Below the pieces are notes generated by a model. That model was not told the origin of the DNA. It saw nothing but the letters and a program-made list of their open reading frames with translations, and did no database searches. Below are positions 1 through 6,689 of a stretch of 8,733 bases of DNA, piece by piece (position 1 is the first letter of the stretch; each line of letters starts with the position of its first letter). Origin of the DNA: JBHIER01 sp046760705 [NCBI: bacterium] (GTDB lineage: Bacteria; JBHIER01; G020348925); contig JBHIER010000115.1 of assembly GCA_046760705.1 (NCBI GenBank), forward strand, positions 1 through 8,733. The letters are read 5' to 3'. The position numbers were made by a program, and so were the translations under genes.

Positions 1-1778
1 AGTCGAAACTGAGGGCCAAGTTTGTGGGATTGGAACAGGTGCTTAGCTACATATCTGGCACCTATAAAAAGAGAAAACCGTGGGCCGAGATCTCCGATGA
101 GGCGTGCCTGCAGGCGGGTTGTCATGAAAAAAGGCTGCTCTCGGGCCGGGCGAAGTTTAAGCGGGTCTATTTCGATCATGGGCCTCATCTGACACAGATG
201 AGACGGGGAAAGAGAATCAGGTGTACCAGTTGTCATTCTCAGATCGTTCAAGGGAAACACATCACTGTGACTGAGAGCACCTGCTTTCTGTGCCATTTTA
301 AAACCGGTCCCGGGGAAAAGGAGATTTCCGGCTGCCACTTCTGCCACGATGCACCCCAGGGGAGTTTGGCCGTGGCGGAGGGGACCTTTGACCATGCAGC
401 CATCATGGCCCAAGATATCGACTGCCACAAGTGCCACGGGACCATGACCGTGGGAGATGGGGCCGTGCCCCGAGAGAATTGCTACAGTTGCCACTGGGAG
501 CAGGACCGATTGGACAAGTACGACCAGGACAGGTTCCTGCACGACATCCATCTCACTCAGCACAAGATCGAGTGCCAGGCCTGCCATCTGCCCATTCAGC
601 ACAAGTCTCCCAGAATGGCGGGTGGAGTGCCGGACTGCCACACTTGCCATCCCCATTTTCATCAGGCTCAGGCCGATTTATACGCCGGCACGGGAGGGAA
701 AGGTGTGCCGTCTCTTCCCAGCCCCATGTTCGAGAGCAGCTTAAGCTGCCAGGGCTGCCATGTTTTCCATCAAGACGCCATGGGTTTTCAGGAGATGGGT
801 GAATACACTCTGGCCAGGCCCGAATCCTGCGAACCTTGCCACGGAAAGGGATATCAGCGCATCTTGAAACAGTGGAAGGAGACGACCAGTGAACGGGTGG
901 AAAAATTGAACAGAATATACCTGGCCGTGGAAAAGGAGGTTGAGAATTCAAAAAAGAAGAAAAAGATCAAAAACAAAGCCAGGGCTCTGGTGGAAGAGGC
1001 GCGCTTTAACATAAACTTGGTCAGATTCGGTGGGAGTATCCACAATATCCAGTATGCCGATAAACTCCTCACCTCGGCTTACCAAAATCTGAAGGAGGCC
1101 ATTGAGGTCATCTCCTCCAGCTATCGCATTCCTCAATACAGGACCTACAGTGATTTGATCCCTTCTGGTTGTGCGAGCTGTCATTACGGACAGGAGGAGA
1201 TTAACGTGAAAGTCTTTGGCCTGACCTTTTCTCATAACAAGCACATCGTCGGCCAAAGGCTCAAATGTAACGTGTGCCATTCAAACGTTAGGAAACACGG
1301 CGAATTGATTCTTTCCAGGAAGAAGTGTCTGGAGTGCCATCATAAAAACGGGCGGAAGAGTTGTCAAACCTGTCACGAGACACAAGCGGCGATGTACTAC
1401 GGGACGTTGGATTTGGTTTCAGAAAAGTCTCCAGACGCCATGGCCGAAGCAGAGGTCCAATGTGTGGCCTGCCACGGCCTGGAGAGCGGGAAGATCGTGA
1501 GGTCGAGCCGAGAGAAATGCGTCGAGTGCCACGGTGACGGATACGACGAGCTAATGGTCCAGTGGCAGGAAGGTACGAAAGAACTGTTGCAGGAGATCGA
1601 AAAAAGCCTGGCGGAGTTGAAGGCCAGAGGACTGGACGAAACCAACCCGGACCTTGTCAGAGATGCCGGGAAGGCCGTCGGCGCAATCAAGAGGGATGGC
1701 AGTTTCGGGGTCCACAACATTGCCCTCACCGAGAGCCTGCTCGATGAGCAATTGAGAAGATTGAAATCAATTTTATGA
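1..1778 (+). CDS. Large multiheme cytochrome c, at least 16 hemes, 5' partial
   Basis: This is a periplasmic or membrane-anchored electron-transfer cytochrome. The frame is open to the window start (first whole codon at base 3). A GTG at 24 is possible, but the residues around it (AKFVGLEQVLSY) resemble the stretch that follows the first hemes of NapC/NirT-like cytochromes, so I infer the true start, an N-terminal helix and further hemes lie upstream. Counting from the GTG there are 15 CXXCH motifs and one CX4CH (C28-H34). Ten lie at residues 28-273 and six at 383-503. A charged, lysine-rich, probably helical linker (about 274-382) separates them. HXXH pairs at 52/55, 173/176 and 404/407 could supply distal heme ligands. 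The C-terminal part is homologous to the octaheme protein at 5664. It lies 35 bases before a ferredoxin gene, in the order of HmcA-HmcB-HmcC. It is certain as a multiheme cytochrome; its specific partner is inferred. Confidence 0.93.
   Translation, partial: SKLRAKFVGLEQVLSYISGTYKKRKPWAEISDEACLQAGCHEKRLLSGRAKFKRVYFDHGPHLTQMRRGKRIRCTSCHSQIVQGKHITVTESTCFLCHFKTGPGEKEISGCHFCHDAPQGSLAVAEGTFDHAAIMAQDIDCHKCHGTMTVGDGAVPRENCYSCHWEQDRLDKYDQDRFLHDIHLTQHKIECQACHLPIQHKSPRMAGGVPDCHTCHPHFHQAQADLYAGTGGKGVPSLPSPMFESSLSCQGCHVFHQDAMGFQEMGEYTLARPESCEPCHGKGYQRILKQWKETTSERVEKLNRIYLAVEKEVENSKKKKKIKNKARALVEEARFNINLVRFGGSIHNIQYADKLLTSAYQNLKEAIEVISSSYRIPQYRTYSDLIPSGCASCHYGQEEINVKVFGLTFSHNKHIVGQRLKCNVCHSNVRKHGELILSRKKCLECHHKNGRKSCQTCHETQAAMYYGTLDLVSEKSPDAMAEAEVQCVACHGLESGKIVRSSREKCVECHGDGYDELMVQWQEGTKELLQEIEKSLAELKARGLDETNPDLVRDAGKAVGAIKRDGSFGVHNIALTESLLDEQLRRLKSIL
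1170..1775 (+). repeat. Six-heme module, copy in the large cytochrome
   Basis: Residues 383-584 contain six CXXCH motifs, an HXXH pair between the first and second, a close CLECH...CQTCH doublet, GYDELMVQW after the last heme, and GVHN about 50 residues later. The same order and near-equal spacing occur in the octaheme cytochrome at 5934-6572. This is protein-level homology, not a nucleotide repeat. Confidence 0.8.
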
Positions 1779-1813
1779 GAATGCGTCCAATGGCTTGATA
1801 GGAGAATGGGAGA

Positions 1814-2404
1814 ATGGCCAAAATCAGATATGCGATGGTCATAGATCTGCGCAAATGTATTGGTTGTCATAGCTGTTCGGTAGCGTGCAAGGCAGAACTT
1901 GACGTGCCGCTGGGGGTATTTGCCTCCTGGGTGAAGATCATCGAAAAGGGGACATACCCGAATGTGAGTCGATCTTTTCTGCCCTCACTGTGTAACAACT
2001 GTGAAAATCCAATCTGCGTCACCAATTGTCCGGTGGAGGCTTCATACAAGCGGGAGGACGGCATTGTCATGGTCGATCCGCACCGGTGCATTGGTTGCCA
2101 CTATTGTATGGCTTCCTGCCCCTACGACGTAAGGTATGTGAATCCCTTAAAGGACATTGTCCAGAAGTGTTCCTTCTGTGTCCATCGGGTCGAGGCCGGC
2201 ATAGAACCCGCCTGCGTGGAGACATGTCTGGGTGCAGCCAGATTTTTCGGCGACATGAACGACACCAAAAGCACAGTGGCTCAACTTTTGGCCACCAACC
2301 CGGTGCACGTGCTCAAACCGGAGATGGCCACCGACCCACGGGTCTACTACATTGGGGCTGACCTGGATGTGATGGACCCATTGAAAGGGTGGAAGAAGGA
2401 ATGA
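1814..2404 (+). CDS. Four-cluster [4Fe-4S] ferredoxin subunit (PsrB/DmsB/NrfC/HmcB type)
   Basis: This is the electron-transfer subunit linking an NrfD membrane protein with a catalytic or cytochrome subunit. Its 196 residues hold sixteen cysteines in the four-cluster pattern of the DmsB/PsrB family: C15/18/21/25, C60/63/68/72, C92/95/98/102 and C119/122/134/138, the last with the long CX2CX11CX3C spacing. There is no signal peptide or membrane helix. Family members of this kind usually fold in the cytoplasm and are carried out with a Tat-exported Mo partner, and such a partner is encoded at 3331. The start is supported by AGGAG just before 1805, eight to ten bases upstream of the ATG. GAGAATG occurs three times around the junction (1777, 1802, 1810), and only the last copy is in frame. 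The stop TGA overlaps the NrfD ATG, indicating translational coupling. The family is certain; assignment to Psr, Qrc or Hmc type is not possible from this subunit alone. Confidence 0.95.
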   Translation: MAKIRYAMVIDLRKCIGCHSCSVACKAELDVPLGVFASWVKIIEKGTYPNVSRSFLPSLCNNCENPICVTNCPVEASYKREDGIVMVDPHRCIGCHYCMASCPYDVRYVNPLKDIVQKCSFCVHRVEAGIEPACVETCLGAARFFGDMNDTKSTVAQLLATNPVHVLKPEMATDPRVYYIGADLDVMDPLKGWKKE

Positions 2405-3309
2405 ACGTCCAACAACTTTATAATACGCCTCATGTCCTCTCACTGGGGATGCTCATCGCCATCTATTTCTATCTAACAGGATTGAGTGCCGGATCTTTTG
2501 TCATCTCCGCCATCTCCACTATCGGTGGTCAGACCGAGTACAAGCCCATCGGCAAGATCGGGGCAGTCTTGGCTCCTGTTTTGCTCATTTTGGCCCCCAT
2601 AACTCTTATCTTAGACCTGGAACAACCGGCCCGATTTTGGCACCTGTTTGTCTATCTCAATCCCAAGTCACCAATCACGTATGGTTCTTTTCTGTTGACG
2701 ATGTATCCAATTAACTGCTTGATTTACGCCTGGTTTGTCTTTCAGGGCAACCTCAAGATGGCCAGAGCCTTCGGTGTCTTGGGTATTCCCCTGGCCATTG
2801 CTACTCATGGCTATACGGGCTTCATTCTGGCCCTGGGCAAGGGGAGGGCGTTGTGGAGCACAGCCCTCATGCCAACGCTGTTCATCGTTTCGGCCATGGT
2901 TTCTGGGGTGGCCCTGGTGATCATAGTCGCCGCCATGAAGAATCAGTGGTTCTCCAAATCTCCTGAGGCCAAGGAGAAGGAGAGGAGATTGATCCTGAGA
3001 TTGGGGAAGATTTTGGGGGCCTGCATCATGGCCGATCTCTTCTTAGTGTTTAACGACATTTTGGTTTTACTGACCTCCACCACGGAAGCCCTTCATGTAG
3101 CCAAGCTCTTGCTTTACGGCAGCTTCAGCTTTCTCTTCTTGGGAGTGGAGATCTTTCTGGGCGGGGTTGTGCCTCTGGTTCTCATCTTTTGGCCCAGAAC
3201 GGGAAAGTTCTTGAGGGGATTGGTCCCGGCTTCGGTTCTGGTGCTGGTGGGGGTGTTTGTCATGCGGGTGGTGGTGGTCATCGCCGGCCAGTCCATCCCC
3301 CTGCATTAG
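2401..3309 (+). CDS. NrfD-family quinone-interacting membrane subunit
   Basis: This is an integral membrane protein of 302 residues, the usual NrfD/PsrC/HmcC size. In this family it binds (mena)quinone and exchanges electrons with the ferredoxin-like subunit. About eight hydrophobic helices are visible, roughly at residues 13-39, 52-72, 93-114, 121-145, 155-178, 203-225, 234-265 and 272-296. Family hallmarks are YLTGLSAGSF near helix 1, LDLEQPARFWHL after helix 2, and HGYTGF before the loop that precedes helix 5. A GTG at 2389 could add four residues. I prefer the ATG at 2401 because it overlaps the upstream stop as ATGA and purine-rich Shine-Dalgarno-like sequence lies just upstream (2384-2395). 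It carries no heme motif. With the FeS gene before it and the Mo gene after it, it forms the membrane part of a CISM-type complex. Confidence 0.94.
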   Translation: MNVQQLYNTPHVLSLGMLIAIYFYLTGLSAGSFVISAISTIGGQTEYKPIGKIGAVLAPVLLILAPITLILDLEQPARFWHLFVYLNPKSPITYGSFLLTMYPINCLIYAWFVFQGNLKMARAFGVLGIPLAIATHGYTGFILALGKGRALWSTALMPTLFIVSAMVSGVALVIIVAAMKNQWFSKSPEAKEKERRLILRLGKILGACIMADLFLVFNDILVLLTSTTEALHVAKLLLYGSFSFLFLGVEIFLGGVVPLVLIFWPRTGKFLRGLVPASVLVLVGVFVMRVVVVIAGQSIPLH

Positions 3310-3330
3310 GAGGAGAAAGAGGAGCTTAAC

Positions 3331-5640
3331 ATGGCGAGATTGAAACGGCGAGACTTTCTGAAATTGGGTGTGGCCTCCACGTCGCTGCTGGCCGTGGGCG
3401 GATTGGGGCAGGCCCTCCAAATATTGGAAGGGGGCAAACAGGTCTCGCGGACCACCGGAAAGTTGCGCAAGTCCAAACCCAGTACCTGCTTGGGCTGTTA
3501 TGCCCGCTGCGGCATCTTCGGCTATGTCGAATACGGGCGCCTGGTCAAGATCGGTGGGAACAGATTGCATCCCAACTCTCGGGGCCGATTGTGCGCCATA
3601 GGCCAGGCCGGAATCAATCAGGTCTACGATCCGGATAGGATACTCTACCCATTGAAGCGGGTCGGGGTCCGGGGTGGTGGCAGATGGAAGCGCATCTCCT
3701 GGGAAGAGGCCTACGACGAAGTGGCCCGGAGGCTGAGAGAGCTCCGCGACAGCGGTCACCCGGAACAGTTCGTCTTTCTGAGTGAACGAGACGTGTCCAC
3801 TCAGGATTTTGTCCGGCGCTTTCTTTACGCCTACGGAACGCCGTATGCCTTCAACCATGCCGACTTGGGCGGCTCAAACAAGAAGATAGCCCATCAACTG
3901 ACTTGGGGGGCCGACATAGATATCAACGATGTGGCCTACACCGGCTACATCCTCAACTTCGGCTGCAATCCCTACGAAGCCCACATTCTGCGCACCAGCT
4001 TCACCCAAAGAATTGCCGAGGCCAGAACGGAGCGGATGTTCGACGGCCGGGTGCACAACCGGGCCAAGATGGTCACCTTCGATGTCCGCCTGTCCCAGAC
4101 GGCCGGACGAAGCGACGAGTGGTTTCCCGTTATGCCCGGAACCGATGGGGCCGTGGCTCTGGCTATGGCCCACGTGATCATGAAGCACGGGCTTTACGAC
4201 CGGGATTTTGTCACCAGGTGGACCAACGTCACCGTGGCCCAACTGCGGGATCATCTGCGGCCGTATACTCCCCAATGGGCCGAAGAGATCAGTGGTGTCA
4301 GAGCTTCGGAGATCGAGCGCATCGCCTACGAATTTGCTACTGTCAAGCCGGCCACAACCCTGGCCAGCGGTGGGGTAAACGAGCACGCCAACGGCGTGTA
4401 CAACGAGCGCTGCGTGGCCATGCTCAACGCCATCACCGGCAACATCGACATCAAAGGCGGATTCTGTCTGCCCCGCTACTACCAGTTGGAGGAGCCATAC
4501 CCCAGGCCTGCTGAGCCGGCCACGAAGAGCGAGCTGGTTCACTCTCAAGATTTTCCCCTCCTGCCCCACGAAGTGCCGCAGAAGATTATTCCGGCCATCA
4601 GGGAGGGGAAACTGAAGGTCGGTGTTTACATGACCTACAAAGCCAACCCGTCCTACTCGAACCCCAACTACCATCTTACGCTTCAGGTGTTGAAGAGCCA
4701 GAGGTATGTGCCCTTCTACGTGGCGGTGGACTCTTTTATGAGTGAGAGCGCCGCCTTGGCCGACATCATCCTGCCGGAGGCCACCTATCTGGAGCGGTGG
4801 GGGCTGGAGTCGCCACCGACCTTCGAATTTGTGCCCTTCGTCAGCCTCCGCCAGCCGGTCATCCCACCGCGAGGGGAATCGGTCGCCTTTACCGATATGT
4901 GTATCGAACTGGCTAAGCGGATTGGCGGCGGCATGGAGAAGTACTTCGATTTCGAATCGACAGAAGACTATTTGAGGACTTCTCTGTCGAAGATCGATGG
5001 GCTGGTCCAAGCCGGGGGGCTGGACTACTTGAAGGAACACGGCCTCTGGTATGATCCCCAGGCAGAACCGGAATACCGATCCTACGAAAAGAGGGGGTTT
5101 AACACCCCCTCAGGCAAGTTTGAAATCTATTCCAAAAGACTTGAAAAAGCCGGCTTTCATCCGCTGCCGGTCTATGAGCCCGTGGCCGAGCATCGCCGGC
5201 TGCGAACTGAGCAATTGATACTGACGACCTTCCAGTGGAACGTGCACACCCACGGTTATACGGCCAACGCCATGTGGCTGTCGGAGATCGTTCACGACAA
5301 TCCCATGTGGATCAACCCTGAAACGGCCAGGGCCAGAGGGCTCAAGACCGGAGATAGCGTGATTGTCACCTCTGAGGCGGGATCGCTCAAAGCCAAGGTC
5401 TGGGTGACTGAGGGCATCCATCCCCGGGTGGTGGCCATCTCAGACAACTGCGGCCACTGGGAATACGGACGGATCGCCCAAGGGAAAAGGTTTCAAAGTG
5501 AGGAGCCCAACACTGAGCTGGTGTGGTGGGGAGAGCAAGGCCAGGGGGTGAATCCCAAATCTATCATTCCCATATCCTCGGACCCCATCGGTGGCGGTCA
5601 ATGCTGGATGGATACGGTGGTGACGATAACTAAGGCCTAA
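3331..5640 (+). CDS. Tat-exported molybdopterin oxidoreductase (Psr/Phs-like, CISM catalytic subunit)
   Basis: This is the catalytic-type subunit of the DMSO reductase superfamily, 769 residues, close to PsrA/PhsA length. A Tat signal with RRDFLK at 6-11 precedes a hydrophobic stretch, so it should act on the periplasmic side. A [4Fe-4S] site follows at C53, C56, C60 and C88 (CX2CX3CX27C). Pterin and dinucleotide binding motifs include GCNPYE near 211-216, and the C-terminal dinucleotide-binding domain covers about 625-769. Two positions look unusual. After the last FeS cysteine the sequence is CAIGQAG, with Ile where relatives have Lys. Where thiosulfate and polysulfide reductases carry the Mo-ligating Cys, an alignment by eye gives Gly180 (HADLGGS). 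The start has a good RBS, AGAGGAG, six bases upstream. The substrate is unknown. Sulfur-compound reductase or dehydrogenase, a phenylacetyl-CoA oxidoreductase-like enzyme, or a Qrc-like non-catalytic subunit are all possible. Confidence 0.93.
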   Translation: MARLKRRDFLKLGVASTSLLAVGGLGQALQILEGGKQVSRTTGKLRKSKPSTCLGCYARCGIFGYVEYGRLVKIGGNRLHPNSRGRLCAIGQAGINQVYDPDRILYPLKRVGVRGGGRWKRISWEEAYDEVARRLRELRDSGHPEQFVFLSERDVSTQDFVRRFLYAYGTPYAFNHADLGGSNKKIAHQLTWGADIDINDVAYTGYILNFGCNPYEAHILRTSFTQRIAEARTERMFDGRVHNRAKMVTFDVRLSQTAGRSDEWFPVMPGTDGAVALAMAHVIMKHGLYDRDFVTRWTNVTVAQLRDHLRPYTPQWAEEISGVRASEIERIAYEFATVKPATTLASGGVNEHANGVYNERCVAMLNAITGNIDIKGGFCLPRYYQLEEPYPRPAEPATKSELVHSQDFPLLPHEVPQKIIPAIREGKLKVGVYMTYKANPSYSNPNYHLTLQVLKSQRYVPFYVAVDSFMSESAALADIILPEATYLERWGLESPPTFEFVPFVSLRQPVIPPRGESVAFTDMCIELAKRIGGGMEKYFDFESTEDYLRTSLSKIDGLVQAGGLDYLKEHGLWYDPQAEPEYRSYEKRGFNTPSGKFEIYSKRLEKAGFHPLPVYEPVAEHRRLRTEQLILTTFQWNVHTHGYTANAMWLSEIVHDNPMWINPETARARGLKTGDSVIVTSEAGSLKAKVWVTEGIHPRVVAISDNCGHWEYGRIAQGKRFQSEEPNTELVWWGEQGQGVNPKSIIPISSDPIGGGQCWMDTVVTITKA

Positions 5641-5647
5641 AAAGATA

Positions 5648-5666
5648 AGAAGGGTCAGAGAAAGTG
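5648..5666 (+). promoter_or_regulatory. RBS and GTG start of the octaheme cytochrome gene
   Basis: AGAAGGG at 5648-5654 is nine bases from GTG at 5664-5666. An in-frame TAA at 5646-5648 excludes any earlier start, and the next ATG lies inside the membrane anchor. The GTG start is therefore well supported. Confidence 0.7.
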
Positions 5667-6575
5667 AAACTTCCACATTTATCCATAAAATTATTCTCTG
5701 TCGGTGTGGCGGTGGTGATGATATCGGGAATTGTCTTTTTCTGGGGACTGGAGAAGTACACCACTTCCCAAGAGCAGTTCTGTATGTCCTGCCATTACCG
5801 ACAGGGATATTCCGATTTCTGGCGCGGGTCTGAGGTTCACCCGGCCAGCGTCACTTGTCCAGAATGTCATGCCAAGCCCGGCCAGTTGATACCCAAAGGA
5901 TATTCGGCCAAGGAGGGGCTGATTAACAGTAACTGCGTGCGGTGTCACCAAAGCATCATCACCGATGAACAGACAGGCTATAAGTTCAATGTGCGAGCTA
6001 TCAAAATTCCTCACAAATTTCACATTGAAGACGTGGGGACTCGATGTACCACATGTCACAACGCTATCCGACACGACAGGACTCCGGAGCCCACAAACAG
6101 ACCGCACATGACCGCCTGCTTTGAATGCCACCAGCAAACCGAGGCTTACTGTCGGGTCTGTCATCCACATCAATTTGCGGTCTACTCTGGGTCTCTGGAA
6201 TTTTTGGCCGAAGAGGTGCCCGACATGATGTATGAAGCAGGGGTGAAATGTACTGGCTGTCACAGACTCGAGACCGAGATGATGATTCGATGGCAGAAGG
6301 AGAGATGCCTCGCTTGCCACGAGGAGGGCTATGATGAAATGATGGTTGACTGGCAGCAAAGCACCTCCAGTTCTTTGAAAGAAGTCGAAGATATGTTAGC
6401 CGAATTAGAAAAAAAGAGTATGAATGTCGAAGAAGAAAGCGCTTTAAAAGATGTGAGAAGAACGGTTGATGATTTGAGGAAGGATGGGAGCCTGGGGGTG
6501 CATAACCCGGTGTTAGCGGAAGAATTACTGTCTCAAAGCAAGGAGAGATTGACCAGATTGGTCTCAAATAAGTAA
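5664..6575 (+). CDS. Membrane-anchored octaheme cytochrome c, NapC/NrfH-like N-terminus
   Basis: This is a 303-residue cytochrome with an uncleaved N-terminal anchor (about residues 8-29) and eight CXXCH motifs, at C40, C65, C91, C128, C152, C163, C196 and C215. The anchor followed by FCMSCH resembles the quinol-oxidising NapC/NrfH family, in which a residue near heme 1 faces the membrane; a menaquinol dehydrogenase role is therefore plausible but inferred. From heme 3 onward the protein parallels the C-terminal six-heme part of the cytochrome at the window start. The parallel includes an HXXH pair (117/120), a CFECH...CRVCH doublet, the sequence GYDEMMVDW after the last heme, a charged helical tail and GVHN at 278-281. 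The GTG start is fixed by an in-frame TAA at 5646-5648. The gene lies 23 bases after the Mo oxidoreductase gene, so it is probably the last gene of that operon. Confidence 0.93.
   Translation: MKLPHLSIKLFSVGVAVVMISGIVFFWGLEKYTTSQEQFCMSCHYRQGYSDFWRGSEVHPASVTCPECHAKPGQLIPKGYSAKEGLINSNCVRCHQSIITDEQTGYKFNVRAIKIPHKFHIEDVGTRCTTCHNAIRHDRTPEPTNRPHMTACFECHQQTEAYCRVCHPHQFAVYSGSLEFLAEEVPDMMYEAGVKCTGCHRLETEMMIRWQKERCLACHEEGYDEMMVDWQQSTSSSLKEVEDMLAELEKKSMNVEEESALKDVRRTVDDLRKDGSLGVHNPVLAEELLSQSKERLTRLVSNK
5934..6572 (+). repeat. Six-heme module, copy in the octaheme cytochrome
   Basis: Residues 91-303 match the C-terminal module of the first cytochrome in heme order, in the HXXH pair, in the post-heme GYDEMMVDW segment and in the tail motif DGSLGVHN. 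In both copies the tryptophan lies 50 residues before the tail histidine (230 to 280 here, 514 to 564 there), which supports common origin. Confidence 0.8.
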
Positions 6576-6689
6576 TCTTTTTCTTCTTGACCACTGTTGA
6601 ATTATTTAATATTTTCTGTAAGCAAGACCTTTACTTTTTAGCCATTATTGTGAAAAAGTGCACGAATTTTCTGGAGAGGTTAGGACTTC
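6576..6689 (+). promoter_or_regulatory. AT-rich intergenic gap with a candidate sigma-70 promoter
   Basis: This 114-base gap is the only sizeable one in the window, and it is visibly AT-rich compared with the genes. TTGACC at 6587-6592 and TATTTT at 6610-6615 are separated by 17 bases, matching a -35/-10 pair at 5 of 6 and 4 of 6 positions. It would place the undecaheme cytochrome and cytochrome b genes under their own transcription start. AT-rich DNA gives such matches by chance, so this is a weak call. I see no clear operator palindrome. Confidence 0.35.

Noticed and set aside
948-980. A-rich tract as a possible frameshift in the large cytochrome
   Set aside because: The frame continues intact on both sides with in-frame heme motifs before and after, so no disruption is present in this sequence.
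3067-3858. A 263-residue minus-strand open frame
   Set aside because: It runs antisense across the NrfD and Mo oxidoreductase junction, and its low-complexity His/Gln-rich stretch mirrors hydrophobic codons of the NrfD gene.
3874-5040. A 388-residue open frame on the minus strand
   Set aside because: It lies wholly antisense to the molybdopterin oxidoreductase, has no recognisable domain, and is explained by the codon bias of the + strand gene.
6551-6583. Hairpin GACCA-GAT-TGGTC followed by a T-rich run, a possible terminator
   Set aside because: The stem is only five base pairs, it sits inside the coding end, and about 13 bases separate it from the T-run, so it does not fit an intrinsic terminator.
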